A DNA stretch of 64,000 nucleotides. Source: Acidihalobacter yilgarnensis. GTDB taxonomy: Bacteria; Pseudomonadota; Gammaproteobacteria; DSM-5130; Acidihalobacteraceae. The notes beneath the pieces were generated by a model. The model had not been told where the DNA came from. It saw nothing but the letters and a program-made list of their open reading frames with translations, and searched no databases. Shown piece by piece: positions 46,385 to 55,334 of the stretch. The translations under genes were made by a program, and so were the position numbers. Location of the stretch: the NCBI RefSeq assembly GCF_001753245.1, contig NZ_CP017415.1:2322501-2386500 (forward strand), read 5' to 3'. Each line of letters begins with the position of its first letter. Position 1 is the first letter of the stretch.

Positions 46385-48080
46385 CGCCCAACCATCCCTT
46401 GACCACCTGCGCGACCCGCTTGGGGTCCGATTGTGCCAACGAACGTGCGGCAGCCAGCTGTTGATCGTAGGCACTGGTCCCACTCGCCTGCCCGGACAGG
46501 GTTACGCGATCCTCATCCATGCCGCCCACCTCACCTTCCCCGCCACCCGTACCCGCAGCGGCGCCAGCCGCCGCCGGCGCCATCATTGGCGGCGCATGAC
46601 TGAGGCTACGCAGAACGGGGCGCAACACACCGAAGATCAGGAACAGCACCGCTAGGCCGCCGGCAACCTGCTTGAGCAGATTCCAGAACCACGCCTGTTC
46701 CCAAATCGGCGGCCCTGCCGGCATAGGGGCTGCGGCAGGCGCAGCCTTGAAAGGCGCATTGATGACGTTAACGGTATCCCCGCGCGCCGCATTGAATCCG
46801 ACCGCGTCCTTAACCAGATTAGTGATATTGGCCATTTCTTGCGTCGACAGCGGGACCGCCGTCACCTTGCCATCCTTTCCCTTTTTCTCCTGATAATCCA
46901 CTACCACGGCAACCGATAGTCGGCTGATCGCGCCTGGCGCCTTCTGGATATGCTGGATCGTACGGTCGATTTCGAAATTACGCGTCGCCTGCTTACGGCT
47001 TTCGAGGATCGGTCCCAGTGGAGCACCCGTACCTGCCTGCCCCGCCGCCGTCTGGGCGTTCGCTGCTTGCCCATTGGCCGACTGATTGGCCGGCACGCCA
47101 GCAGGCGGTGGTTGGTTGGTCAACGCACCTGGAACGCCGCCGGACGGCTGCCCGCGCTTGACCAGATCGTCGGTCTGCTCGCTGCGAATAACCTGGCTCT
47201 TAGGGTCATAAGTCTCGCTGGTTGTATTGATCAACGCATAGTTGAGGTCTGTAGCCACCTGCGCGCGGACACCGCCACCACCCACGATCGGTGCCAGAAT
47301 CGCGCTGATACGCTTGGCGTATAGCCTATCCAGGCGCTGCGTCAGCGCATATTGGGCCGTGCTGAGTGCCGACCCCGTGGCCTCAGGCCCATTTTGTCCG
47401 CCGTGCGTCAGCAAATCCCCGTGCTGATTGACCACAGTGACATTTTGCGGCGACAGTCCTGGCACACTGGAAGCCACGAGGTGCACCACTCCGGCGACCT
47501 GAGCCGCGCTCAGTTCTCGCCCCGGATACAAATTCAGCAGCACGGATGCGGAGGGCTTCGGACTGTCCTGGATGAACACGGATTGCTTGGGTACGGCCAG
47601 ATGCACCCGTGTGCTCTGCACGCTGTCGAGCGAGGCAATGGAGCGTTCGAGTTCCTGTTCAAGTGCCTGGTTATAGCGCACTGTTTCCATGAACTGGCTC
47701 GCCCCAAATGGCCCCTGAGCCTTGTCAAACATGGCAAATCCGCTAGTGGTGCCCTTGGGCAAACCTTCAGTCGCCAGCTTGATCCGCGCTCGATAAACGT
47801 CCGCTGCGGGTACCATGATCGCCCCACTGGTCGGACTCACCCGGTAGTGTATGCCAGCCTTATCGAGTGCTTCGAGCACTTGTCCGGAATCCTTGGCGGA
47901 CAGATCCCCGTAAAGCAGGCTGTAGCTTGGCTGCTGCGACCACAGCACGATGGCGACGCCCAGTGCCACACTGGCAGCCAGACCCATCATGAGTCCAATC
48001 TGACGGAGCGCAGGCAGTCGCGAAAAATTATCGAACTGGGTGCGGAGTGCCTCGGTGCGTATTTCGCGTGATTCGGCCAC
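46377..48080 (-). CDS. fliF: FliF, MS-ring protein with IS-derived N-terminus
   Basis: A 567-residue MS-ring protein: transmembrane helix 1 (IGLMMGLAASVALGVAIVLW, about 28-47), ring-building motif domains, a Pro/Gly/Ala-rich linker near 310-350, transmembrane helix 2 near 450-475 and the C-terminal FliG-binding tail ending VAQVVKGWLGDE. The first eight codons (MAESREIR and part of the next) come from the terminal repeat of the adjacent IS21 element; native sequence resumes at TEALRTQFDNFSRLPALRQIG. The start is a GTG with no real Shine-Dalgarno site. The native start, ATG at 50695 (MALINPE), now lies beyond the IS. Confidence 0.93.
   Translation of the reverse strand: MAESREIRTEALRTQFDNFSRLPALRQIGLMMGLAASVALGVAIVLWSQQPSYSLLYGDLSAKDSGQVLEALDKAGIHYRVSPTSGAIMVPAADVYRARIKLATEGLPKGTTSGFAMFDKAQGPFGASQFMETVRYNQALEQELERSIASLDSVQSTRVHLAVPKQSVFIQDSPKPSASVLLNLYPGRELSAAQVAGVVHLVASSVPGLSPQNVTVVNQHGDLLTHGGQNGPEATGSALSTAQYALTQRLDRLYAKRISAILAPIVGGGGVRAQVATDLNYALINTTSETYDPKSQVIRSEQTDDLVKRGQPSGGVPGALTNQPPPAGVPANQSANGQAANAQTAAGQAGTGAPLGPILESRKQATRNFEIDRTIQHIQKAPGAISRLSVAVVVDYQEKKGKDGKVTAVPLSTQEMANITNLVKDAVGFNAARGDTVNVINAPFKAAPAAAPMPAGPPIWEQAWFWNLLKQVAGGLAVLFLIFGVLRPVLRSLSHAPPMMAPAAAGAAAGTGGGEGEVGGMDEDRVTLSGQASGTSAYDQQLAAARSLAQSDPKRVAQVVKGWLGDE
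48050..48055. repeat. IS21 target-site duplication, left copy (CCTCGG)
   Basis: CCTCGG directly abuts the left IS terminus and recurs at 50674-50679 directly after the right terminus. Confidence 0.9.
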
Positions 48081-48124
48081 CTGTTTCGCATTTATTCGGC
48101 CACCTGTTTCACGGTGATTCGGCC
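48071..48124. repeat. IS21 left-end transposase-binding repeats
   Basis: Three copies of ATTCGGCC(ACC) at 48071, 48094 and 48117, spaced 23 bp. They are the reverse complement of the right-end set. Confidence 0.85.
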
Positions 48125-48161
48125 GGGGCAGTCGGAGCGAAGCGACGCAGGGTTTGCATTG

Positions 48162-48920
48162 TTACTCGGAGTCGGTGGAGACGGTCAAGTTCCTGGCTCG
48201 CCGTTTGCGCATTGATTCGCCCTTGAGGGTGATTCGATAGCCGTTGTGCACGAGGCGGTCGAGGATGGCATCGGCTAGGGTGGGATCGCCGATGATCTCG
48301 TGCCAGTGCTCGACCGGTAACTGGCTGGTCACGAGCGTGGCGCGCTGGCCGTGGCGGTCGTCGAGCAGTTCCAGCAGATCACGCCGTGCGGTGGCGTCCA
48401 GCGGGCCGAGGCCCCAGTCGTCGAGCACGATCAAGTCGGTTTTGGCGAGGCTGGCCATGAGCTTGGGGAAGCGCCCATCGGCGTGGGCGAGTTGCAGATC
48501 CTCGAACAGCCTGGGGGCCCGCAGGTAGCGAGTGGTAAAACCCTGCCGACAGGCCTGCTGGGCGAGTGCACAGGCGATCCAGGTCTTGCCCACGCCGGTG
48601 GGACCCAGGAGCAGCAGATTGAGACCCTCACGGATCCATTGGCCGGTGGCCAGTTGGGTGATCAGGCCTTTGTCGAGGCCACGCCGGGTGCGGTAGTCGA
48701 TGTCCTCCAGGCAGGCGTTTTGTTTGAGCTTGGCCTGGCGCAACCGCGTCTGTAGACGGCGATCCTCACGCTCGGTCAGTTCGCGGTCGGCGAGTAGGCC
48801 GAGGCGTTCCTCGAAGCTCAGGTCTTCGATCTCGGGCAAGGCGAGTTGGTCACGCAGCGCCTTGTGCATGCCGGTCAGGCGCAGTTGCTGGAGCTTGTCC
48901 AGGGTGGGATGGTGCAACAT
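48162..48920 (-). CDS. istB: IstB, IS21-family helper ATPase
   Basis: A 252-residue AAA+ ATPase related to DnaC. Walker A GPTGVGKTW near residue 107, Walker B LIVLDDWGLGPLD, and the IstB N-terminal domain (MLHHPTLDKLQQLRLTGMHK). It assists IstA in target capture. The ATG at 48920 is chosen over a longer frame that would run into istA. Confidence 0.95.
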   Translation of the reverse strand: MLHHPTLDKLQQLRLTGMHKALRDQLALPEIEDLSFEERLGLLADRELTEREDRRLQTRLRQAKLKQNACLEDIDYRTRRGLDKGLITQLATGQWIREGLNLLLLGPTGVGKTWIACALAQQACRQGFTTRYLRAPRLFEDLQLAHADGRFPKLMASLAKTDLIVLDDWGLGPLDATARRDLLELLDDRHGQRATLVTSQLPVEHWHEIIGDPTLADAILDRLVHNGYRITLKGESMRKRRARNLTVSTDSE

Positions 48921-48951
48921 GGTGTGTGTCCCTTGTTGGATGGGTGAAGGA

Positions 48952-50484
48952 TCAGTGGTAGTAGCCGGGGCCACGCAGATGGTCGTGCGCCTCGGGTAAG
49001 GACAGTGCCTGTTGTTCGGGCAGAGGCTGGCGATCGAGACCGCGCTTGAGGATCGATTCGAGGCTCTTGTAGCGACAGGCGCCGAGCAGCAGGGCGCGTT
49101 GGCAGGCGGCTTCGAGGCGATCCTGACCGAAGCGTTCACCCAGGCGCATGATCCCTAAGCAAGAGCGGAAGCCTTGCTGGGGATGCGGCCGGGACAGGAC
49201 CTGGCTGATCACCCCGGCGGTGGCCGGACCGCTTTTCTCGGCCCAGCGCACCAGTCGCTGCGGCGTCCATTCGGCATACTCACGGTGGGCCTTGGGCATG
49301 TGCGCGGTGATCGTGGTGTGACGGCCCTTGGCCGGGGAGCGTACATGGCTGGCGACGCGCTGGCCCTTGTGGAAGCACTCCAGGGTATGGGCGGTCAGCC
49401 GGGCATCGAGCTGTTGCCTGACCAGGGCGTACGGCACTGAGTAGTAATGGCCGTCGACCTCGACGTGGTAGTCGATGTGTACCCGGACCTTTTTCCAGGT
49501 GGCGAACACATAGGGCGTGGCGGGCAACACCCGCAGGGCGGGCTGATCGATCTGTTCGAAGGCCTCACGGCGTGTGCCGGGCAGCTTCTTGAACGGGCGG
49601 TTGTTGAGCCGCTCCAGCAGGGTCGCGATCGCGGCATTGAGTTCCTTCAACGTGAAGAAGGTGCGATGACGCAAGGCGGCGAGGATCCAGCGCTCGACCA
49701 CCAGCACGGCGTTCTCGACCTTGGCCTTGTCGCGCGGCTTGCGCACGCGTGCGGGGACGACCGCCACGCCATAGTGCTCGGCCAGTTCCGCATAGCTGGG
49801 GTTGAGGTCCGGCTCATAACGGCACGCCTTGCTGACGCCGCTACGCAGGTTATCCGGGACGACGACCTCGCTCACCCCGCCGAGGAACTCAAAGGCCCGC
49901 ACATGCGCACCGATCCAGTCGGGTAGCGTCTGTGTCCAGGTCGCCTCGGCGTAGGTGTAGTTGGAGGCCCCGAGCACCGCGATGAAGACCTGCGCGGTAC
50001 GCACCTCACCGGTGTGTTGGTCGATGATCTCGACCGTCTGGCCGGCATAGTCGACGAACAGCTTCTCGCCGGCACGATGGGTCTGGCGCATCACCCGATC
50101 GAGCTTGCCGGCCCAACGGCGGTAGTGGGTACAGAACCACGTATAGGCGAAGCCGTCGCGGTAAGCCGCCCGGTACTCTTCCCACAGCAGCATCAGAGTG
50201 ACGCCGGGACGGCGCAGTTCCTGATGCACCACCGGCCAGTCCGGTAGTGGGCGCGTAGCGGCCGGTACCGCCGACGCGGGCGGGAACAGACGACGCTCGA
50301 TCTCGGTATCGCTCAAGCCCGCCGGCAGCGGCCAGTTCAAACCCGAGACAGCAAAGCGTCGCTCGTACTCGGCCACGCTGCTGCGGGCGATGCGCACGCT
50401 CTCGGCGACCTGGCGGGCGGGCAACTGCGCTTCGAACCGCAGTCGTAAAACTTCTCGAATCTTGCGCATGGACAATCGCTCCAT
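48952..50484 (-). CDS. istA: IstA, IS21-family DDE transposase
   Basis: A 510-residue transposase: N-terminal HTH (RKIREVLRLRFEAQLPARQVAESVRIARSSV), then the RNase-H-fold core with acidic residues in KLFVDYAGQTVEI, VVVPDNLRSGV and KAKVENAVLVVERW, and a C-terminal beta-barrel region. AAGGGG precedes the ATG at 50484. It is intact and is followed 31 bp later by istB. Confidence 0.95.
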   Translation of the reverse strand: MERLSMRKIREVLRLRFEAQLPARQVAESVRIARSSVAEYERRFAVSGLNWPLPAGLSDTEIERRLFPPASAVPAATRPLPDWPVVHQELRRPGVTLMLLWEEYRAAYRDGFAYTWFCTHYRRWAGKLDRVMRQTHRAGEKLFVDYAGQTVEIIDQHTGEVRTAQVFIAVLGASNYTYAEATWTQTLPDWIGAHVRAFEFLGGVSEVVVPDNLRSGVSKACRYEPDLNPSYAELAEHYGVAVVPARVRKPRDKAKVENAVLVVERWILAALRHRTFFTLKELNAAIATLLERLNNRPFKKLPGTRREAFEQIDQPALRVLPATPYVFATWKKVRVHIDYHVEVDGHYYSVPYALVRQQLDARLTAHTLECFHKGQRVASHVRSPAKGRHTTITAHMPKAHREYAEWTPQRLVRWAEKSGPATAGVISQVLSRPHPQQGFRSCLGIMRLGERFGQDRLEAACQRALLLGACRYKSLESILKRGLDRQPLPEQQALSLPEAHDHLRGPGYYH

Positions 50485-50554
50485 CTCGACCCCTTCGCTC
50501 CGTTAAAAGGGTCGATCCTAGTGGATGATGTCCTGCGTCACCCCCTGCCCACGG

Positions 50555-50657
50555 GGTGGCCGAATGGCCGTGAAACGGGTGGCCGAATGGCCGTGAAACG
50601 GGTGGCCGAATGCGCGTGAAATGGGTGGCCGAATCAGCGTGAAATCAGTGGCCGAAT
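50555..50657. repeat. IS21 right-end transposase-binding repeats
   Basis: Five copies of (G/A)GTGGCCGAAT at 50555, 50578, 50601, 50624 and 50647, on an exact 23-bp period. The 50485-50714 interval holds nothing else apart from the right IS terminus, the target duplication and the fliF remnant. Confidence 0.88.
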
Positions 50658-50673
50658 GACCGCGAAATACGCA

Positions 50674-50679
50674 CCTCGG
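50674..50679. repeat. IS21 target-site duplication, right copy (CCTCGG)
   Basis: Matches 48050-48055 exactly. Confidence 0.9.
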
Positions 50680-50695
50680 GGTTGATTAGTGCCAT
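50674..50695 (-). pseudogene. fliF: Severed native 5' end of fliF
   Basis: ATG GCA CTA ATC AAC CCC GAG G on the minus strand, 19 nt after the fliE stop, is the original fliF start. Joined across the IS to the target duplication it reads MALINPEALRTQFDNFSRLP, in frame with the rest of fliF. As it stands it runs into the IS and stops after 16 codons. Confidence 0.85.
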
Positions 50696-50714
50696 AACGC
50701 GTCAGGATGCCGGT

Positions 50715-51038
50715 TCAGATCTGCATGTTCATGATTTCCTGGTACGCCGACACCAACTTATTGCGTACCTGGGTCATTGCCTCGAAGGAAAGATTCGCCT
50801 TTTGCAACGCCACCATCACCTGGCCCAGATCAGCCGACGTATTGCCGTGCTCGAAGCTGGTCGCCAAATTTCCGGCGTGCTTTTGTGCCTCATTCACCTG
50901 ATTGATAGAATCCGCCAGCAACTTGCCGAAATCCACCTGGCCAGGCTGTGCCGCCGCAGGCGGCTTGTTGTTGCCGTCGGCGACCGCCGCCATCGCGCGC
51001 ATCTGCGCCAGCACCTGATTGATTTCTGTACCGCTCAT
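50715..51038 (-). CDS. fliE: FliE, MS-ring/rod junction protein
   Basis: A 107-residue export substrate linking MS-ring and rod. It has the FliE C-terminal signature (LGQVMVALQKANLSFEAMTQVRNKLVSAYQEIMNMQI). It should head fliEFGHIJ, but the IS21 insertion now lies between it and fliF. A sigma-54-type promoter is 43 nt upstream. Confidence 0.95.
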   Translation of the reverse strand: MSGTEINQVLAQMRAMAAVADGNNKPPAAAQPGQVDFGKLLADSINQVNEAQKHAGNLATSFEHGNTSADLGQVMVALQKANLSFEAMTQVRNKLVSAYQEIMNMQI

Positions 51039-51080
51039 CTCAAAACTCCGTCAGCGATTCGACGCCTGATACCTATTGGA

Positions 51081-51096
51081 AGCAAAAATGACGCCA
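51081..51096 (-). promoter_or_regulatory. Sigma-54-type promoter of fliE
   Basis: Minus-strand TGGCGTC-ATTT-TTGCT with GG and GC at the required spacing, between the fleR stop and fliE. It fits FleR/FleQ control of the fliE operon. Confidence 0.65.
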
Positions 51097-51103
51097 ACTC
51101 TTC

Positions 51104-52447
51104 TCAACAGGGAATCGCGACGCCGGCATCCCTGAGTTTGGCAAGCTTATACCTCAGGGTACGCGGACTAATGCCCAAGCGCGCCGCAACCTCCTTGCGA
51201 TTGCCATTGACTGCACGGAGCGTCTCCAAAATCAGCTCGCCCTCGCGGCGCCGCAGATCGGCATCAAGCACTCCGCCATCGGCGGGTACTTCTGGCTCAT
51301 CGCGCATCGACATCATGGCTGCGCCGCTTTCGAGCGCCTCAAAATGCAGATCCCCCTGATCGATGCACGATCCGTTACTGAGGATCAATGCACGCTGGAT
51401 GACATTGTCGAGTTCGCGTACGTTACCCGGCCAGTCATGTGCCAGCAGGCGATGCTCGGCCGCCGGCGTCAGATTCGGATTACGCCCCGTGTGCCTGCGC
51501 AACAGGCGGCTCGCGAGCGGCAAAATATCTCGTGGGCGCTCGCGTAACGGTGGCAGGTGCAGCGGAAAGACATTCAGACGATAAAACAGATCCTCACGAA
51601 AGCGCCCTGTCGCCACCTCTTCGCGAAGATTGCGGTTCGAGGTCGCAAGCACCCTCACATCCAGCGGAATTAACCGATGGCCGCCAAGCCGTTCGACCTC
51701 GCGCTCCTGCAACACACGTAGCAGCTTGGATTGCAAAGCCAGATCCATTTCTGAAATTTCATCGAGCAACAAGGTGCCGCCGTTGGCTTGTTCGAATTTG
51801 CCCGCGCGAGCCTCATGCGCGCCGGTATACGCCCCTTTCTCATAACCGAATAGCATTGCCTCAAGCATATTCTCGGGAATGGCCGCGCAGTTGATCGCAA
51901 TAAAAGGGCCGCCAGACCGCGGGGACAGGCGATGAATCTCGCGGGCGAATACCTCCTTACCGCTACCCGATGGCCCCGTGATCATGACCGTCGCCTCCGC
52001 GACAGCCACTCGGCCCGCCAAGGCGAGCAATTCACGCGTACGCGGGTCCTCGGCCACCGGCTCGCCCTCATTGGTGGTCGGCACCGGCATCAGACGACTG
52101 ACCATTTCCACCAGCACAGAGGCCTCGAAGGGCTTGACCAGATAATCTGCCGCACCGTCACGCATCGCATCGACCGCTCTCTGGATAGTGCCATACGCCG
52201 TCATCAACACCACCGGGATATCCGGTCTCAACTGGCGGATACGCCTAAGCAGCGCATGCCCATCCAAGCCGCTCATCTGTACATCGCTGATGACCACGCC
52301 GATGGGTTCGTCAGACAGCTTGACCAACGCCTCTCGGCCATCACCGGCGGCAGCCACATCGAATCCCGCCAGCAAGAGTGTCTCCACGACAGCCTCGCGT
52401 AAATTCAGGTCGTCTTCGACCACCAGCACTTTGAGGGTGTGAGTCAT
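51104..52447 (-). CDS. fleR: FleR/FlrC, sigma-54-dependent response regulator
   Basis: A 447-residue NtrC-family activator: receiver domain (VVEDDLNLREAVVETLL; phospho-acceptor Asp in VVISDVQMSGLDGH), AAA+ domain with Walker A GPSGSGKEVFAREIH, the sigma-54-contacting loop as GAYTGA (YEKGAYTGAHEA) and a Fis-type HTH at the C-terminus (NRKEVAARLGISPRTLRYKL). It activates class III flagellar genes after phosphorylation by FleS. The ATG at 52447 lies 4 nt after the fleS stop with GGAG upstream. Confidence 0.95.
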   Translation of the reverse strand: MTHTLKVLVVEDDLNLREAVVETLLLAGFDVAAAGDGREALVKLSDEPIGVVISDVQMSGLDGHALLRRIRQLRPDIPVVLMTAYGTIQRAVDAMRDGAADYLVKPFEASVLVEMVSRLMPVPTTNEGEPVAEDPRTRELLALAGRVAVAEATVMITGPSGSGKEVFAREIHRLSPRSGGPFIAINCAAIPENMLEAMLFGYEKGAYTGAHEARAGKFEQANGGTLLLDEISEMDLALQSKLLRVLQEREVERLGGHRLIPLDVRVLATSNRNLREEVATGRFREDLFYRLNVFPLHLPPLRERPRDILPLASRLLRRHTGRNPNLTPAAEHRLLAHDWPGNVRELDNVIQRALILSNGSCIDQGDLHFEALESGAAMMSMRDEPEVPADGGVLDADLRRREGELILETLRAVNGNRKEVAARLGISPRTLRYKLAKLRDAGVAIPC

Positions 52448-52451
52448 GCCG

Positions 52452-53687
52452 TCAAGCTCCATTGTCATTTTCGGTGGTGCCGCAAGGCGCCAGCGGTAGA
52501 TGCAGGGTAAAGGCGCCGCCTGGCTGCCCTTTGCGATCAAGGCTTACTTCGCCGCCATGCGCCTCCATGATCGCGCGCACCACGGCGAGGCCAAGCCCCG
52601 TGCCTTGATGATGTGTCGTGTAGAAAGGCTCAAAGATGCGCTCGGCAATTTTGTCCGGCACACCGGGTCCATCGTCACTCATACAAAGAGCAACTCGGCC
52701 CGTACGTGGCTGCCAGATCCTGAGGTTGAGATGCACACCGGGCGCCGCGGCTTGCATCGCATTGGAGGCCAAGTTCAACAACGCGCCCACGAGCCCCTCT
52801 CGCTGTCCCACACAACAACGGCTGGCAAGATCAGCATCCCATTCAATCGCCAACGTGCCCGCTCTATCTGCCAATGGCAGCCGGACCATCTCCTCGAATT
52901 CGCTCACAATCCCGCCCAGCGCCAACGGCGTCAGATTGTTGGCGCCACCTCGCGCAAATTGCAGCATGTCATTGACCATGCGCTCCAAATGCTGGACTTG
53001 CTTACGAATCTTGCCGACCACACGTAGCCGTTGAGTCTCATCGATACGTTTGGGCTCCAGATGGGACAAATACAACAGTACCGACGACAGCGGCGTGCGT
53101 ATCTGATGCGCCAGGCCCGCCACCATTTCACCCATTGACGCCAAGCGCCGGTGATGGTCCAACTGCTCCTGCAATTCACGAGTATCGGTGACATCCTGCA
53201 GGAGCAGTATGTCACCCGGCTCTGAACCCAGAGAGCGTATCGAAATGCTCAAACGACGCCCGCCGTCCAGCCGAACCTCACCCGCACCGGCCGAACCCGA
53301 CACGAATCGTGTCGCAACGACCGGCCAACGCGCGCCGATCAACGGCTCACCGAGAAATTCGTGTGCAGCGGGGTTGGCCTCACGTACGACGCCGTCCTCA
53401 CCCGTTACGATCACAGCACCCGGTAGCAACTCCAGCAGACGCCCCAAGCGATTGGCCAAACGCTCCTTTTCGGCCAGTTGCACTAGCCGCTCGGAACGGG
53501 CTGCTGCCAGCTCTTGGCTCAGCTGCTCCACCCGCTGTTCAAGCCCCCGATACGAAAAGGCCAGATCCTCGGAGAGGCGATTGAAGGCATTGAAAGCCTC
53601 AGCGAGCAGGCGTTCGCGTTCAGATGCATCGCCAGCCTGCGCGGCTTCGATCGCCTGTCTCGGGGTTGCTTGGTCTGTCGGGTTCAT
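52452..53687 (-). CDS. fleS: FleS/FlrB, flagellar sensor histidine kinase
   Basis: A 411-residue soluble kinase: N-terminal coiled coil, PAS-like domain (LELLPGAVIVTGEDGVVREANPAA, around residues 85-110), HisKA with phospho-His in EMVAGLAHQIRTPLSSVLLYL and an HATPase domain with SNAMQAA, DDGPGVPD and GTGLGLAVV. It has no transmembrane segment, like Pseudomonas FleS. GAGG precedes the ATG. It forms an operon with fleR. Confidence 0.94.
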   Translation of the reverse strand: MNPTDQATPRQAIEAAQAGDASERERLLAEAFNAFNRLSEDLAFSYRGLEQRVEQLSQELAAARSERLVQLAEKERLANRLGRLLELLPGAVIVTGEDGVVREANPAAHEFLGEPLIGARWPVVATRFVSGSAGAGEVRLDGGRRLSISIRSLGSEPGDILLLQDVTDTRELQEQLDHHRRLASMGEMVAGLAHQIRTPLSSVLLYLSHLEPKRIDETQRLRVVGKIRKQVQHLERMVNDMLQFARGGANNLTPLALGGIVSEFEEMVRLPLADRAGTLAIEWDADLASRCCVGQREGLVGALLNLASNAMQAAAPGVHLNLRIWQPRTGRVALCMSDDGPGVPDKIAERIFEPFYTTHHQGTGLGLAVVRAIMEAHGGEVSLDRKGQPGGAFTLHLPLAPCGTTENDNGA

Positions 53688-53698
53688 ACCCTGACCTC

Positions 53699-53714
53699 AG
53701 CAGATTTCGTACCA
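53699..53714 (-). promoter_or_regulatory. Possible sigma-54 promoter of fleSR
   Basis: Minus-strand TGGTACG-AAAT-CTGCT resembles TGGCACG-N4-TTGCT with correct GG/GC spacing. It lies only 12 nt from the fleS ATG, so the transcript would be nearly leaderless; treat as tentative. Confidence 0.35.
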
Positions 53715-53749
53715 GAAATTATTTATTTATTATAGTCAAGCGGTTGCGC

Positions 53750-53769
53750 AAAAAGCTTCGCTTCGAAGC
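53750..53769 (-). terminator. Rho-independent terminator of fleQ
   Basis: GCTTCG / CGAAGC 6-bp stem with a 3-nt loop followed on the minus strand by TTTTTGCG, immediately after the fleQ stop at 53771. Confidence 0.7.
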
Positions 53770-53770
53770 G

Positions 53771-55195
53771 TCAACTTTCCGGCACATCATCCTGGCGTTG
53801 AATGCCATACTTACGCATCTTCTCGACCAGCGTCGTACGCCTCATGCGTAACGACTGAGCCGCGTGCGCGACGACACCGCCGGCATCGTCCAAGGCCTTG
53901 CGAATGAAGGACATTTCCAATTGCCCAAGATATTCGCGCAGATCCACTCCGTTCTCGGGCAAGCCGATATCCGGTGACAACGCCATATCACCCACGAACT
54001 CATCCGATTGTGCAACTTCAACATCCGCCATTTCCAAGATTTTCGCAGGCAGGTCAATCACTTCAACCACCCCATCGGGAACCAGGATGGAAAGTCTTTC
54101 AATCAAATTGGACAATTCGCGCACATTACCAGGCCAGTGATAAAGACTCAGCGCCTTGAAGGTGCCGGCGGATAGATGCACGCGCCCGCGCCCGTTGCGT
54201 TCCAGACGTCCCGCAAAATGCTCTGCAAGCAGCGCAATGTCTTCTCTTCGATCACGCAGCGGAGGCACTTCGAGCGGAAAAACGTTCAGGCGATAAAAAA
54301 GGTCTTCACGAAAACGTCCTTCTCGAATTGACACCTCAAGGTCGCGGTGGGTCGCAGCAATGACACGCACATCGGTATTGATACTCCGATTGCTACCGAC
54401 TCGCTCGAATGTGCGTTCCTGCAGTACCCGTAATAGCTTGACCTGCATCGGCAATGGCATATCGCCAATTTCATCAAGAAAGAGCGTACCGCCTTGAGCC
54501 AATTCGAAACGCCCCTGGCGCGCCGTCAGAGCGCCCGTAAAGGCTCCCTTCTCATGGCCGAACAACTCGCTCTCCAACAACTCTGCCGGTATCGCACCGC
54601 AGTTAACCGCGACGAAGGGGCGTTCCCGCCGTGGCGAGCAGTAGTGTATTGCAGATGCCACCACTTCCTTGCCGGTACCCGTTTCGCCTTGGACGAGTAC
54701 CGTAGTATCTGTCTCGGCAACACGGGCAATGAGACGCCGTAAGCGCTGCATTGCAAGGCCACGCCCGGTCAACATCCGGTCCAGAATCGAGGGTACGGCA
54801 TCTGCTTCGCCTCCCCGGGTCGAGACCCCTGCAGCGGCCCGTGCGCGTTCGAGCGCCAGAATCGTTTGGCTCGCATCCAGTGGCCATGCCAGATGCGTAG
54901 CCACTTTATAACAAGGGTTGGGCGCCTTGCCGACAACCACCAGCGGCGGCACTCCCGGGGTTTGTGCATGCCAGTCCAGCACATCCGCCATGCGATCTGG
55001 CTGGTCCAGGGTACAAACCACTAGGGCTACGGCATCGCCTGACGGCTTTGAAATATCGAAAGCCATGGGTGTAAATCCCAGAAATTCGACAATGGCGTGT
55101 AACTGATCCGCCTCGCTACCTGCGTTGGCTGCAACCAACACGACAGGGGCCGCAGAATCGCCACCCTTATACTGACTGGACATCACGCTCGACAT
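53771..55195 (-). CDS. fleQ: FleQ/FlrA, master sigma-54 flagellar regulator
   Basis: A 474-residue bacterial enhancer-binding protein: an atypical N-terminal receiver-like domain lacking the usual Asp triad, AAA+ domain with Walker [18 protein letters not shown] and the exact sigma-54 loop GAFTGA ([14 protein letters not shown]), and a C-terminal Fis HTH ([19 protein letters not shown]). It starts the flagellar cascade and in Pseudomonas is inhibited by FleN and c-di-GMP. AAGG precedes the ATG. A TTGACA box lies about 90 nt upstream. Confidence 0.95.
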   Translation of the reverse strand: MSSVMSSQYKGGDSAAPVVLVAANAGSEADQLHAIVEFLGFTPMAFDISKPSGDAVALVVCTLDQPDRMADVLDWHAQTPGVPPLVVVGKAPNPCYKVATHLAWPLDASQTILALERARAAAGVSTRGGEADAVPSILDRMLTGRGLAMQRLRRLIARVAETDTTVLVQGETGTGKEVVASAIHYCSPRRERPFVAVNCGAIPAELLESELFGHEKGAFTGALTARQGRFELAQGGTLFLDEIGDMPLPMQVKLLRVLQERTFERVGSNRSINTDVRVIAATHRDLEVSIREGRFREDLFYRLNVFPLEVPPLRDRREDIALLAEHFAGRLERNGRGRVHLSAGTFKALSLYHWPGNVRELSNLIERLSILVPDGVVEVIDLPAKILEMADVEVAQSDEFVGDMALSPDIGLPENGVDLREYLGQLEMSFIRKALDDAGGVVAHAAQSLRMRRTTLVEKMRKYGIQRQDDVPES

Positions 55196-55285
55196 GGCCC
55201 TTGGCTTCTTATGGATATTTATGGTTTATAGGCAAACTGTCGCCTGATGACGACACAACGCAAGCATGCAAGATGGCGGCCCAAA

Positions 55286-55291
55286 TGTCAA
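55286..55291 (-). promoter_or_regulatory. -35 box of a probable sigma-70 promoter for fleQ
   Basis: A perfect TTGACA on the minus strand, 91 nt upstream of the fleQ ATG. The matching -10 is poor (CATGCT at 17-nt spacing), so the assignment is tentative. It directly follows the terminator at 55290-55313. Confidence 0.35.
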
Positions 55292-55313
55292 AAAACCAAC
55301 ACTACCGTTGGTT
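55290..55313 (-). terminator. Rho-independent terminator of the fliD-fliS-fliT-pilZ operon
   Basis: AACCAAC / GTTGGTT 7-bp stem, 6-nt loop, then TTTTTT on the minus strand, 22 bp past the PilZ-type gene stop. Confidence 0.8.
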
Positions 55314-55334
55314 ACATATAATTTTCTATATAAA

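Larger units (their letters stand above)
48056..50673 (-). mobile_element. Complete IS21-family insertion sequence (2618 bp) inside the 5' end of fliF
   Basis: Ends are TGCGTATTTCGCG inverted repeats. Internally to them are multiple copies of the ATTCGGCCAC motif, three at the left end and five at the right, the transposase-binding pattern of IS21 elements. It encodes istA and istB, both intact and read in the direction of the fli operon. A 6-bp target duplication (CCTCGG) flanks it. Intact genes and perfect duplication indicate a recent insertion. Confidence 0.95.

Noticed and set aside
48094-50657. The 23-bp periodic repeats near 48.1 and 50.6 kb as a CRISPR-like or iteron array
   Set aside because: They are inverted relative to each other at the two ends of an IS21 element, with istA/istB between and a target duplication outside, so they are transposase-binding sites.
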